Positions 17,076-26,118 of a stretch of DNA of 64,000 nt are shown here, piece by piece. The stretch is from Bacteroidales bacterium (GTDB lineage Bacteria; Bacteroidota; Bacteroidia; Bacteroidales; VadinHA17), in assembly GCA_017999895.1 (NCBI GenBank), contig JAGNKY010000002.1, positions 186,001 to 250,000 of the forward strand. Reading direction: 5' to 3'. Made by a program: the position numbers and the translations under genes. The first letter of the stretch is position 1, and each line of letters opens with the position of its first letter. A model generated the notes under the pieces. It searched no databases, was not told the origin of the DNA, and saw nothing but the letters and a program-made list of their open reading frames with translations.

Positions 17076-17636
17076 TTATTTTTCAAAATTATTTACAAGT
17101 ATATTAAGATAAAAGAAAGAATGGTCATTATCATAATCAATAAATTTATATTCGAATTTATTACCGGTTTTTCTAGCAATATCAACTAACCCAAGTCCTC
17201 CTCCTCCCTTATTAGTTATACGCTGATGATTAAGAATGAACTTATAAAGTTCTTTAATCTCATCCTGGCTTGACTTGTTAAGACGTTTTATTTTTTCTTC
17301 AAGTTTCTCAATATTTTCTTTCTTTATAAAATTCCCTGTAATAATTCTATAACCTCCGTCAATTTTTCGGATTATCAAAAGTCCAAATTTTTCAGCCGAC
17401 TGATCTTCAAAATCAGGTGGAACTTTATCAACATGATGATAAAGATTTTGGAGGCTTTCAACAAGTACATTATATACTTTTTTACGCAGTCTCACCTGTT
17501 CATTCATTTGAATAAGCTTATTCTCAACAGTATCGAGTATACCATTGATAACATCAGAGTCGATATTACCTTTATAATAAAGGACAACGTCGCCGTTCTG
17601 CTGCTCTAAAAGGTAATTTTCTATATTAAAACTCAT
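17076..17636 (-). CDS. siaB: SiaB-family protein kinase
   Basis: This 186-residue protein belongs to the SiaB kinase family, GHKL-fold serine/threonine kinases that phosphorylate SiaC. The N-box-like stretch ESLQNLYHHV lies near residues 60-69, and the glycine-rich ATP-lid GGGGLGLVDIARKTG near 144-158. The C-terminus is a compact beta sheet. It sits directly upstream of siaC with an 18-bp gap, the canonical kinase-substrate pair. The neighbouring ABC transporter converges on the pair, which may or may not be functional. It could also target the STAS proteins at 10346 and 20653. Confidence 0.9.
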   Translation of the reverse strand: MSFNIENYLLEQQNGDVVLYYKGNIDSDVINGILDTVENKLIQMNEQVRLRKKVYNVLVESLQNLYHHVDKVPPDFEDQSAEKFGLLIIRKIDGGYRIITGNFIKKENIEKLEEKIKRLNKSSQDEIKELYKFILNHQRITNKGGGGLGLVDIARKTGNKFEYKFIDYDNDHSFFYLNILVNNFEK

Positions 17637-17899
17637 TTAAGCTTATTTGAAAAGATGAGTTTTTTACATAATAACAAAATAATAACAGCTCAAAGTAACT
17701 AATATTTCCTTATCTCATTTGCCTAACATGCAAATAATTTGACGAAAATATAAAAAATGTACTTTAACCTTCGATTTTTAAAAGACAATTTTTTGTTTTT
17801 TTCTTCTTCTTTTCTTAAAGAACCAAGTTTTCTATATTGTATGTTATTATTTTTACCGTAATGAATTAAAAGAAGATAGATTTTTTTAATACTTAGTCA
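17637..17899. other. Intergenic spacer between siaB and ctpA
   Basis: This AT-rich spacer contains T-rich stretches (about 17780-17815) and no open frame, tRNA or strong hairpin that I can see. It must contain the siaB promoter, but no good TAnnTTTG match was found. Confidence 0.5.
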
Positions 17900-19495
17900 T
17901 CAGTATCCGAGTATTTTTCTATATTCATTTGGGTCATAAAAAAGATTTAAAATTCTGTTTATTTCGTTGTCATTTTCGTTAATAATCATGAAATAGCCAT
18001 TTGATTGCCAAAAAGTATTTGCAACCAGGGCTTTCAAAATTTTCTGAATCTCTTTTTTAGAGATATTAAACTGGTAATCATTATATTTAATACCTGCATC
18101 ATTACCCATTTTTATGAACCATGCAATATCCTCATTTGAAAATTCGAATCTATTTCTGAAATCTTCAATGCCTTTATATTCCGATAATATTTTATTACGA
18201 TTTTTATCGGTGTATTCAAGAATAAACGAATTGAATATTTCTTTACTGCGAAGATCTATGTAATAATCAGTTACCCATGATGTATCGGCCGAAATAAACA
18301 CATCGGGCATTATTCCTCCTCCGCCATACACTGTTCTTTTATTTACGAGGGTATAACACTTTAAAGAGTCTGGTAGTTTAATATTATCAGCATTAAATCT
18401 TTCGCCGTTTTTAAATCTTTTCAGGTAATTTTCGATATATTTTGCATATCCTTCTCCATAAGGGCTTTGTATCGAGCGTCCGGTTGGGGTATAGTATCTT
18501 GCAATAGTAAGTCGTATTTGTGAACCGTCGTTAAGCGGAAAACTACTTTGCACAAGGCCTTTACCGAAGGTTCTTCTGCCTGCAATAATTCCGCGATCCC
18601 AATCCTGAATTGCACCAGCAAATATTTCGCTAGCCGATGCAGAAGTTTCATCAGTAAGTACAACGAGATTTGTTTTCGTTAGCAAGCCTTTGCCATTCGA
18701 CTTAAAATCCTCTCGCGGTGTTTTTCTGCCTTCCATGTAAACAACAAGTTTTTCTCCTTCAAGAAACTGATTTGCAAGTGCTACCGCGGCAATCATATAC
18801 CCTCCAGGGTTGCCTCTAAGATCAATTATTACATTCTTCAGGGTTTTCGTTTTCAGTGAATCGAGTGCATCCAGAAATTCCCTTTCAGTTGTTGCAGAAA
18901 ATTTGTTAAATTTAAAATAGGCTGTTTCAGTGTTAAGCATATACGCCGCATCCATACTATTAATAGGTATTTTATCGCGAGTTATTGTGAAGTCATATAT
19001 GCCTTTTGTGCCTGGCCGGAAGACCGTGACATTTACTTTTGTTCCTTTCGGACCCATAAGCCTATTTTTTACACCGGTTGTAGAAATTCCTATTCCTGTA
19101 ACATTCTCGCCATTTATTTTTACAATTCTGTCTCCAGCCTTTAGTCCGACTCGCTCCGAAGGACTGTTTTTTATAGGTTCAATAACAATTACAGTATCGT
19201 GGAGAATATTGAATTGTATTCCTATTCCCTCGAAATTTCCTATAAGCTGTTCATTCATCTCCTTTACATCTTTTGCCGAAATATAGGTTGAATGAGGGTC
19301 AAGTGAACGGAGTAAATCAACAATTACTTTCTCGGTAAGTGAATTAAGGTTTACTGTATCAACATAAAACGCATCTATAAGGCCTAAGGTTCTTGCGATT
19401 TTTAGAGTATTCTCGTTCAGAATTTGTGCATTAATATCGAGGTAAAAACTTGAAAGAATCAATACTCCTGATATGAGATATTTCAGCTTTTTCAT
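17900..19495 (-). CDS. C-terminal processing peptidase, S41 family
   Basis: This 531-residue protein is a periplasmic Ser/Lys-dyad protease. It has a signal peptide ending near NAQ (residue 24), a PDZ domain (about 85-165, with the GIGIQF and LKAGDRIVKING pattern), and an S41 core. The catalytic serine is predicted at Ser287 in DETSASASEIFAG and the lysine at Lys312 in RTFGKGLVQ, 25 residues apart as in CtpA. A C-terminal helical extension of about 150 residues follows, as in many Bacteroidota homologues. It trims envelope proteins. The gene stands 208 bp downstream of rnz on the same strand. Confidence 0.93.
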   Translation of the reverse strand: MKKLKYLISGVLILSSFYLDINAQILNENTLKIARTLGLIDAFYVDTVNLNSLTEKVIVDLLRSLDPHSTYISAKDVKEMNEQLIGNFEGIGIQFNILHDTVIVIEPIKNSPSERVGLKAGDRIVKINGENVTGIGISTTGVKNRLMGPKGTKVNVTVFRPGTKGIYDFTITRDKIPINSMDAAYMLNTETAYFKFNKFSATTEREFLDALDSLKTKTLKNVIIDLRGNPGGYMIAAVALANQFLEGEKLVVYMEGRKTPREDFKSNGKGLLTKTNLVVLTDETSASASEIFAGAIQDWDRGIIAGRRTFGKGLVQSSFPLNDGSQIRLTIARYYTPTGRSIQSPYGEGYAKYIENYLKRFKNGERFNADNIKLPDSLKCYTLVNKRTVYGGGGIMPDVFISADTSWVTDYYIDLRSKEIFNSFILEYTDKNRNKILSEYKGIEDFRNRFEFSNEDIAWFIKMGNDAGIKYNDYQFNISKKEIQKILKALVANTFWQSNGYFMIINENDNEINRILNLFYDPNEYRKILGY

Positions 19496-19703
19496 TTTTA
19501 TTATAATTGTTTGTCCGAAAAATTTATCTATTATTTTATCTTTAATTCAATATTGAAAATCATTTTCTTTCAAGCAAAACTCATTTCATTCATCTAACGT
19601 ATTCTGCAATCAATAAGCCGTATATATGTGAATCGAAATAAATTATTAAAGTTCTTAATTGTTAATATAGAGTTTTAATTTATGTTGTAAATATAACCAA
19701 GTT

Positions 19704-20630
19704 TCAAATGTTTTTATTATTATCAATTATCTTGTATGTTTTACCGTCTTCAGCGGGGTATGTTGACGGGAATATTTCTCTTGCCTGTTCGACGAGAATT
19801 TCAGGATTTTTATATCTAGATGAAAAATGCCCTATTATCAGAGTACCGGCGCCAGCTTCAGAAGCCACTCTTGCAGCATCGGCGGCTGTTGAGTGTCCTG
19901 TTAATTCGGCGAGGTCGCGCAGGTCATTACCAAAAGTAGCCTCATGATAAATAAGGTCGGTACCTTTCACATAAGAAGAAAGTTGTTGAAAATAACTTGT
20001 ATCGCTACAATAGGCATAAGATAGAGGTTTTGGAGGAGAAATTGTAATTTCTTCATTTTTAATAATTATGCCATCTTCCCTTATCAGATCTTCGCCTTTT
20101 TTTATTGCATTCATTTTTGCAATCGGTATATTATAAACTTCTATCTTCTCTTTGCGGATTTTTCTGTCCGCTTTTTTTTCGCTGAATAAAAAACCAAAAG
20201 CTGGTATTCTGTGTCTGAGGGGAAAAGCAGTAACAGTTAAATATTTGTCATCCAGAATAACAAAAGGATCTTTGCAATTAAGCTCGGTAAAAATTACTTC
20301 AAATCCAAGTTTTATATCAAAGTCTTCCAGATACGATTTCAATATTTTATTAAAATTAGCCGGAGCATAAATATTTAGAGGCTGACCTCTGCCCATCAGG
20401 TTGAAAGATGAGAGTAGTCCGAATAATCCGAAAATATGATCACCATGTAAATGGCTAATAAAAATATGGTTGATTTTACTGAACCGTATTTTGCATTTTC
20501 TCATTTGCATCTGGGTTCCCTCACCGCAGTCTATTAAATACAACCGCTCATGTGCACAAAGCACATGAGCGGAAGGATTTCTTTCAGAAGTCGGTAATGC
20601 AGAACTACTACCCAGTATGGTAAGTTTCAT
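19704..20630 (-). CDS. rnz: Ribonuclease Z
   Basis: RNase Z is a metallo-beta-lactamase-fold endonuclease that removes the 3' trailer from tRNA precursors lacking encoded CCA. The zinc motif HxHxDH is His60-Leu-His62-Gly-Asp64-His65 in FISHLHGDHIFG. Other family features are GSSSALPTSERNPSA (about 7-21), YCSDTSYF, and ELTGHSTAADAA. Length 308 residues is normal. The tRNA-Asp gene in this window lacks an encoded CCA, consistent with a need for this enzyme. It follows a STAS gene by 22 bp and rpsA before it, an arrangement common in Bacteroidota. A perfect 12-bp hairpin lies within its 5' coding region (20544-20572). Confidence 0.96.
   Translation of the reverse strand: MKLTILGSSSALPTSERNPSAHVLCAHERLYLIDCGEGTQMQMRKCKIRFSKINHIFISHLHGDHIFGLFGLLSSFNLMGRGQPLNIYAPANFNKILKSYLEDFDIKLGFEVIFTELNCKDPFVILDDKYLTVTAFPLRHRIPAFGFLFSEKKADRKIRKEKIEVYNIPIAKMNAIKKGEDLIREDGIIIKNEEITISPPKPLSYAYCSDTSYFQQLSSYVKGTDLIYHEATFGNDLRDLAELTGHSTAADAARVASEAGAGTLIIGHFSSRYKNPEILVEQAREIFPSTYPAEDGKTYKIIDNNKNI
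20544..20572. repeat. Perfect intragenic hairpin in rnz 5' region
   Basis: CCGCTCATGTGC and GCACATGAGCGG form a perfect 12-bp stem with loop ACAAA inside the rnz coding sequence (bases 59-87 of the gene). It encodes the segment SAHVLCAHE. On the mRNA it would be a strong stem close to the start codon region. Confidence 0.75.
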
Positions 20631-20652
20631 TTTGTTTTGCAGAACCGACCGT

Positions 20653-20991
20653 CTATGATATCATCTTTTCAGCCTCTTCAACGGTGTCTGTTATGTTAAG
20701 TACCGTATCGAGCTGCGAAATAGTAATAAGCCGTTCGACGGCTTCATTAAGTCCGCAGAGAACAAAAGTACCACCCGCATTTTTACATAACCTGTTAGCT
20801 ACAAGGATGGCGCTAAGACCTGAAGAATCACAGTATTGACACTTCTCGAGATTAAGGATGATATTCTTTTCACCCTTTCCCGAAACAAGTACAAGTTCAG
20901 ATTTCAGCGAAGGAGCTATATGAGTATCAAGCTTCTCAGTCTGAATCTTAATCAATGTACTGTTGGTACGGTTTTCAACATTGAAATCCAT
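20653..20991 (-). CDS. STAS-domain anti-sigma factor antagonist-like protein
   Basis: This 112-residue single STAS domain is of the SpoIIAA type. The phosphoacceptor site is intact: YCDSSGLSAIL with Asp55-Ser56-Ser57-Gly58. It is the middle gene of the rpsA-STAS-rnz run (23 bp after rpsA, 22 bp before rnz). That position beside a ribosomal protein and a tRNA processing enzyme suggests steady expression in growing cells. The serine kinase that would phosphorylate it is not adjacent. It is a distinct sequence from the STAS protein at 10346. Confidence 0.88.
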   Translation of the reverse strand: MDFNVENRTNSTLIKIQTEKLDTHIAPSLKSELVLVSGKGEKNIILNLEKCQYCDSSGLSAILVANRLCKNAGGTFVLCGLNEAVERLITISQLDTVLNITDTVEEAEKMIS

Positions 20992-21014
20992 AAGAAAGAT
21001 TTTAAAGCTTAAAT

Positions 21015-23006
21015 TTAAGCTTTTTTTCTGTTTTTCGGAAGTTTTTTCTGTGTTTCTTCTAATTCTTCTTTAATAGATGCAAGATCAGTTATATCACCAA
21101 GTGTTGTTTTTTCAATAGATGATTTCGAATTCTTTGCAGATTTCTTTTTTGTTTCTGATTTCGGCTTTTTCTCCGTTGTTTCTACTTCATTCTTTTCATC
21201 TTCATATATCTTGCTATGAGAAACAATAATTTTTTTAGCCGATTTATTAAACTCTACAACTTTGAACATAAGCTTTTCATCAACTTTTGCCATTGTGCCA
21301 TCAGCCTTTATAAGTTGTTTTGGAGCTGCAAACCCTTCGATTCCGTATGGAAGAGCAATAATGGCACCTTTATCGAACAATTCAACTATTGTACCTTCAT
21401 GAATTGAATCAACGTTAAATATTGTTTCAAATACGTCCCATGGATTTTCTTCAAGTTGTTTATGTCCGAGACTTAAACGGCGGTTTTCCTTATCAATTTC
21501 TAACACAACTACTTCAATTTCAGCATCAATAGAAGTAAATTCAGCAGGGTGTTTTATCTTCTTTGTCCATGAAAGATCTGAAATATGGATAAGGCCGTCA
21601 ACACCTTCTTCTATTTCAACAAATACCCCGAAACTTGTAAAATTCCTGACCCGTGCTTTATGTCTTGTACCCACGGCATATTTTTCCTCAATATTCTGCC
21701 ATGGATCGGGCTTAAGTTGTTTCATTCCCAGCGACATCTTTCTTTCTTCGCGGTCGAGTGTCAGAATAACGGCTTCGATCTCGTCGCCCACTTTAAGAAA
21801 TTCCTGTGCACTCCTGAGATGTTGTGACCACGACATTTCCGACACATGGATAAGGCCTTCAACTCCGGGAGCTATTTCCACAAAAGCACCATAATCAGCT
21901 AAAACCACAACCTTACCTTTAACTATATCGCCTACCTTCAAATTCGGATCAAGCGAATCCCACGGATGCGGAGTAAGTTGTTTGAGACCAAGGGCAATAC
22001 GCTTCTTCTCATCATCAAAATCGAGAATAACGACATTAAGTTTCTGGTCAAGCTGAACGATTTCTTCAGGATGATTCACTCTCCCCCATGAAAGATCGGT
22101 GATATGAATAAGTCCGTCAACACCGCCGAGATCAATAAAAACACCATAAGAAGTTATATTCTTCACTACACCTTCGAGAACCTGGCCTTTTTCGAGCTTT
22201 GCAATAATCTCCTTCTTCTGCTGTTCAAGCTCAGCCTCGATAAGTGCTTTATGCGACACAACAACATTTTTAAACTCCTGATTTATCTTAACAACTTTAA
22301 ATTCCATCGTCTTGCCTACAAACACATCATAATCGCGTATAGGCTTGACATCTATTTGTGAACCGGGCAGAAATGCTTCTATGCCAAAGACATCCACAAT
22401 CATTCCACCTTTTGTCCGGCACTTTATATATCCTGTGATGATTTCATCATTTTCAAGAGCCGCATTGATTCTTTCCCATGAATTGAGAGCTCTTGCTTTT
22501 TTGTGAGAAAGCACAAGCTGACCTTTCTTGTCTTCCTGACTTTCAACATATACCTCAACAGTGTCACCTACCTTGAGATTTGGATTGTACCTGAATTCAT
22601 TAAGGCTTACAATACCTTCTGACTTGTAACCTATATTTATAACAACCTCACGGTTCGTCATTTGAATTACGGTGCCCTTTACAACTTGATCAATCGATAT
22701 TGTTGATAGAGTTTTATCATACATGGCCTCGTATTCAGCATATTTGGGTGAAGTGCGATTTTCTTTCGCTTCAAATTCTTCCCAGTTAAAATTATCAACA
22801 GAGGCCTTTTCATCATGAACCGCCATTTTATGCGATTCAGATTCAGGAATCGTGTCAATTGCAACACGTTCTTCAAATTCAGTTTTGACTTCCTTTTGTG
22901 CATCCTCTTTCTCCACAGCTATTTTTGCCTCTGGAGATTCACTTTCTGACCTTTCAGAATTCTCAATTCCTTCCAGATCACTTGATTTTTCTTCGCTTTG
23001 AATCAT
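21015..23006 (-). CDS. rpsA: 30S ribosomal protein S1
   Basis: S1 is an RNA-binding ribosomal protein that helps load mRNA on the 30S subunit. This 663-residue form has an acidic, low-complexity N-terminal extension (about 1-90), then six S1 domains at approximately 98-165, 184-250, 271-340, 357-426, 443-514 and 531-597, and a Lys-rich C-terminal tail. Several domains share the DLSW or EMSW motif with GLIH. The extension is typical of Bacteroidota S1. The gene is first in the rpsA-STAS-rnz run. A promoter element at 23069-23076 fits a leader of about 56 nt. Bacteroidota use few Shine-Dalgarno sites, so S1 is important for initiation. Confidence 0.96.
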   Translation of the reverse strand: MIQSEEKSSDLEGIENSERSESESPEAKIAVEKEDAQKEVKTEFEERVAIDTIPESESHKMAVHDEKASVDNFNWEEFEAKENRTSPKYAEYEAMYDKTLSTISIDQVVKGTVIQMTNREVVINIGYKSEGIVSLNEFRYNPNLKVGDTVEVYVESQEDKKGQLVLSHKKARALNSWERINAALENDEIITGYIKCRTKGGMIVDVFGIEAFLPGSQIDVKPIRDYDVFVGKTMEFKVVKINQEFKNVVVSHKALIEAELEQQKKEIIAKLEKGQVLEGVVKNITSYGVFIDLGGVDGLIHITDLSWGRVNHPEEIVQLDQKLNVVILDFDDEKKRIALGLKQLTPHPWDSLDPNLKVGDIVKGKVVVLADYGAFVEIAPGVEGLIHVSEMSWSQHLRSAQEFLKVGDEIEAVILTLDREERKMSLGMKQLKPDPWQNIEEKYAVGTRHKARVRNFTSFGVFVEIEEGVDGLIHISDLSWTKKIKHPAEFTSIDAEIEVVVLEIDKENRRLSLGHKQLEENPWDVFETIFNVDSIHEGTIVELFDKGAIIALPYGIEGFAAPKQLIKADGTMAKVDEKLMFKVVEFNKSAKKIIVSHSKIYEDEKNEVETTEKKPKSETKKKSAKNSKSSIEKTTLGDITDLASIKEELEETQKKLPKNRKKA

Positions 23007-23068
23007 AAAATAATTTTAATAAACTAACATTTAATAAATTAGACAATATATTAATTAAAACAGGTGTG

Positions 23069-23076
23069 CAAAGATA
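23069..23076 (-). promoter_or_regulatory. Candidate -7 promoter element for rpsA
   Basis: On the minus strand the octamer is TATCTTTG, an exact TAnnTTTG match. Transcription would start near 23062, about 56 nt before the rpsA start. No clear -33 TTTG was found at the usual spacing. Confidence 0.45.
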
Positions 23077-23213
23077 ATTGAATTTTTCTATACGATGTTA
23101 ATTCTTATATGTAATTTATTTTATTAAATATTATACATTTTATTCGGAATAGTACCGGTTTTTTAATATAATTTAGTTTATCATATTCAATTTTCGTTAT
23201 CCATTTGATATGT

Positions 23214-23221
23214 TATCTTTG
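23214..23221 (+). promoter_or_regulatory. Candidate -7 promoter element for the ugd-rfb operon
   Basis: The octamer TATCTTTG matches TAnnTTTG. Transcription would start near 23228, giving a leader of about 28 nt to the ugd start codon. It mirrors the rpsA element in the divergent spacer. No convincing -33 element is seen. Confidence 0.45.
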
Positions 23222-23255
23222 CAAAACATTTAAGTATTATACCTGAATCTATTGT

Positions 23256-24572
23256 ATGAAAATTTCAATTATTGGAACAGGTTATGTAGGACTGGTCACC
23301 GGAACATGTTTTGCAGAAACCGGATTGACTGTTTCCTGTACCGACATCGACAAGGAAAAAATCAAAAGTCTGAGCAATGGGCGTTCACCTATATATGAAC
23401 CAGGCCTCGAGGCCATAATGAAAAGAAATATAGAAAAAGGACGTCTTAGTTTTACTAACAATATCAAAGAAAGTATTGAAGGAGCCGAAGCAATTTTTAT
23501 TGCCGTAGGCACACCTCCCGGGGAAGATGGGAGCGCCGACCTCAGCCATGTCCTTGAAGTTGCATCTGAAATTGGAAAAGTAATAACATCTTATGTGATA
23601 ATTGTAATAAAAAGTACAGTTCCTGTAGGTACTTCGGAAAAAGTGAGAAAAGTTATTGAAAAAGAACTCCGAAACCGTGATGTTACTATACCCTTCGACA
23701 TGGCATCAAATCCTGAATTTCTGAAAGAAGGTTCTGCTGTAGAGGATTTTCTTAAACCGGAAAGAATTATAATCGGGACTTCAAACGAAAAAGCCGCTGA
23801 GATAATGAGCAGGCTATACAAACCTTTTGTACTTAATAATCATCCAATCTATTTTATGGATATCGCTTCTGCAGAACTCACCAAATACGCGGCTAATGCA
23901 ATGCTTGCAACACGAATAAGCTTTATTAACGAAATAGCAAACCTGTGCGAACTTCTTGGCGCTGATATAAATCAGGTAAGAAAAGGAATAGGAAGCGACT
24001 CGAGAATCGGTAGTAAATTTCTTTATCCAGGTCCTGGTTATGGCGGCTCATGTTTCCCAAAAGATGTTAAAGCCCTTTTGCTTACGGCACAGGAACATGG
24101 TTATGATATGAAAGTAATCAATGCCGTGGAAGAGGCTAATAATTATCAAAAAAATGTTATCTTTAATAAAATAATGAAATATTTTAATAATAACCTGAAA
24201 AACAAAAAAATAACAATATGGGGGCTTTCATTTAAACCTCATACCGACGACATTCGGGAATCATCTGCAATTCACCTGATAAAAAAACTACTTGATGAAA
24301 AAGCTGCTATTAGCGTTTATGACCCTGCTGCAATGAAGGAAACAGAAAAATTGTTCGAAAACAAAATTGTTTATGCACCCGACCAATATACCGCACTTGA
24401 ATCGGCCGATGCACTTGCATTATTAACTGAATGGCCTGAATTCAGAATCCCGGACCTTAAAAAAATGTCGCAAATAATGAAAAACAAAGTCATATTCGAC
24501 GCAAGAAATATTTATGAGCCTGCACAAATACGAGAAGCAGGATTCGAATATTACGGTATCGGAAGAAGTTAA
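23256..24572 (+). CDS. ugd: UDP-glucose 6-dehydrogenase
   Basis: This enzyme oxidises UDP-glucose twice with NAD+ to UDP-glucuronate for polysaccharide synthesis. The 438-residue protein has the N-terminal Rossmann motif GTGYVG (residues 7-12) and the catalytic cysteine Cys266 in GYGGSCFPKD. TVPVGTSEKV and the C-terminal domain motif FKPHTDDIRESSA are also present. It leads the plus-strand run ugd-rfbA-rfbC-rfbD-phosphomutase. UDP-glucose must come from a galU-type enzyme outside the window. Confidence 0.95.
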   Translation: MKISIIGTGYVGLVTGTCFAETGLTVSCTDIDKEKIKSLSNGRSPIYEPGLEAIMKRNIEKGRLSFTNNIKESIEGAEAIFIAVGTPPGEDGSADLSHVLEVASEIGKVITSYVIIVIKSTVPVGTSEKVRKVIEKELRNRDVTIPFDMASNPEFLKEGSAVEDFLKPERIIIGTSNEKAAEIMSRLYKPFVLNNHPIYFMDIASAELTKYAANAMLATRISFINEIANLCELLGADINQVRKGIGSDSRIGSKFLYPGPGYGGSCFPKDVKALLLTAQEHGYDMKVINAVEEANNYQKNVIFNKIMKYFNNNLKNKKITIWGLSFKPHTDDIRESSAIHLIKKLLDEKAAISVYDPAAMKETEKLFENKIVYAPDQYTALESADALALLTEWPEFRIPDLKKMSQIMKNKVIFDARNIYEPAQIREAGFEYYGIGRS

Positions 24573-24661
24573 AGGAATTGATGATTTATGATGTACAATG
24601 GGAAATTAAGGTGTAATATTCGGTTGCATAAGAACAGTAAAAATATTTAAAAAAATAATTA

Positions 24662-25540
24662 ATGAAAGGAATCATTCTTGCAGGAGGATCGGGTACAAGG
24701 CTATATCCGATAACTAATGCTATAAGCAAGCAGATTCTGCCAGTTTATGACAAACCGATGATTTATTATCCGTTGTCAGTTCTTATGCTTGCCGGAATAA
24801 AAAATATCCTTATAATTTCCACGCCACGCGATCTTCCTTTATTCATCAACCTTCTCGGCGACGGCTCTTCGCTCGGAATGAAATTTTCATACGCTGAGCA
24901 ACCTTACCCCGGAGGACTTGCTCAGGCCTTTATTATAGGTGAGAAATTTATAGCTGACGATACAGTTTGTATGATACTGGGCGATAATATCTTCTATGGC
25001 CATGGGTTTGGAGACGTTCTTCTGGAAACTGCACAGTTAAAAAAAGGAGCGTGCATCTTCGGTTATTATGTAACTGACCCTCAAAGATATGGAGTGGTAG
25101 AATTCAACAACCGGAAAGAACCTGTTAGCATCGAAGAAAAACCTATAAATCCAAAATCAAACTATGCAGTTACCGGACTTTACTTTTATGATAACACTGT
25201 GGTGGCAAAGGCTAAAACACTGAAACCTTCTGAACGTGGCGAACTTGAAATAACTGACCTTAACAGATTATACCTTGAAGAAAAAACACTTACGGTAAAA
25301 CTGATGGGTAGAGGTATGGCATGGCTCGATACCGGAACATGCGAAAGCTTACTTCAGGCATCAAATTTTATCGCCACTCTTGAACAACGTCAGGGCCTAA
25401 AAGCTTCATGTATTGAAGAAATTGCATATAAAAGAGGATTTATCTCTAAGGAACAACTTATTAAACTGGCCGAGCCATGCAGAAACAGCCAGTATGGTAA
25501 ATACCTCCTTAGAATAGCAGATGAAGAAATAAAGCCGTAA
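24662..25540 (+). CDS. rfbA: Glucose-1-phosphate thymidylyltransferase
   Basis: RfbA joins glucose-1-phosphate to dTTP, giving dTDP-glucose, the first step toward dTDP-L-rhamnose. The 292-residue length is standard. The nucleotide-binding motif GGSGTRLYP is at residues 8-16, followed by [17 protein letters not shown], and [11 protein letters not shown] near 108-118 provides the Mg-binding Asp. It lies 89 bp after ugd and 21 bp before rfbC. The downstream phosphohexomutase may supply its glucose-1-phosphate. Confidence 0.97.
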   Translation: MKGIILAGGSGTRLYPITNAISKQILPVYDKPMIYYPLSVLMLAGIKNILIISTPRDLPLFINLLGDGSSLGMKFSYAEQPYPGGLAQAFIIGEKFIADDTVCMILGDNIFYGHGFGDVLLETAQLKKGACIFGYYVTDPQRYGVVEFNNRKEPVSIEEKPINPKSNYAVTGLYFYDNTVVAKAKTLKPSERGELEITDLNRLYLEEKTLTVKLMGRGMAWLDTGTCESLLQASNFIATLEQRQGLKASCIEEIAYKRGFISKEQLIKLAEPCRNSQYGKYLLRIADEEIKP

Positions 25541-25561
25541 ATGATAAAATAGTAACTTCAA

Positions 25562-26110
25562 ATGAAATTCAAAGAAACAAGTTTTACCGGATTATATTTA
25601 ATCGAACCTGACATTTTCAGGGATGTACGTGGTTATTTCATGGAAACTTTTAACCAGGAGACATTCAAAAAAGCAGGTATACCATTCACTCCAGTTCAGG
25701 ATAATGAGTCAATGTCGGTAAAAGGAGTAATAAGAGGACTACACTACCAGCTTCGCCCTTTTGAACAGGCTAAACTTGTAAGAGTTGCCCATGGCAAAAT
25801 ATTTGACGTGGCTCTCGACCTCCGTAAAAATTCGAAAACGTATGGTAAATGGTACGGCATTGAAATTGATTCTGAGTCAAAAAAACAACTTTTCATTCCG
25901 CGTGGTTTTGCACATGGTTTTTCTGTATTGAGCGAAACAGCAGTTGTTCAATATAAATGCGACAATTTTTACAGACCATCATCTGAACGTGGAATTCTTG
26001 TAACCGACACTGTCCTCGGAATTGACTGGAAAATAAATCCTGCTGAAGCAATCATAAGCGAAAAGGATAACAAAAACCCGCACTTTAAAGATGCGGAAAA
26101 TAACTTCTGA
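25562..26110 (+). CDS. rfbC: dTDP-4-dehydrorhamnose 3,5-epimerase
   Basis: RfbC epimerises C3 and C5 of dTDP-4-keto-6-deoxyglucose. The 182-residue cupin is full length. The catalytic base is His61 in IRGLHYQL, with Lys71 nearby and the general-acid Tyr131 in VVQYKC. FIPRGFAHGFSVL (about 111-123) is the classic cupin strand. It is followed by rfbD after 8 bp. The preceding enzyme in the route, dTDP-glucose 4,6-dehydratase, is not encoded in this operon. Confidence 0.97.
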   Translation: MKFKETSFTGLYLIEPDIFRDVRGYFMETFNQETFKKAGIPFTPVQDNESMSVKGVIRGLHYQLRPFEQAKLVRVAHGKIFDVALDLRKNSKTYGKWYGIEIDSESKKQLFIPRGFAHGFSVLSETAVVQYKCDNFYRPSSERGILVTDTVLGIDWKINPAEAIISEKDNKNPHFKDAENNF

Positions 26111-26118
26111 TTTTAAAA

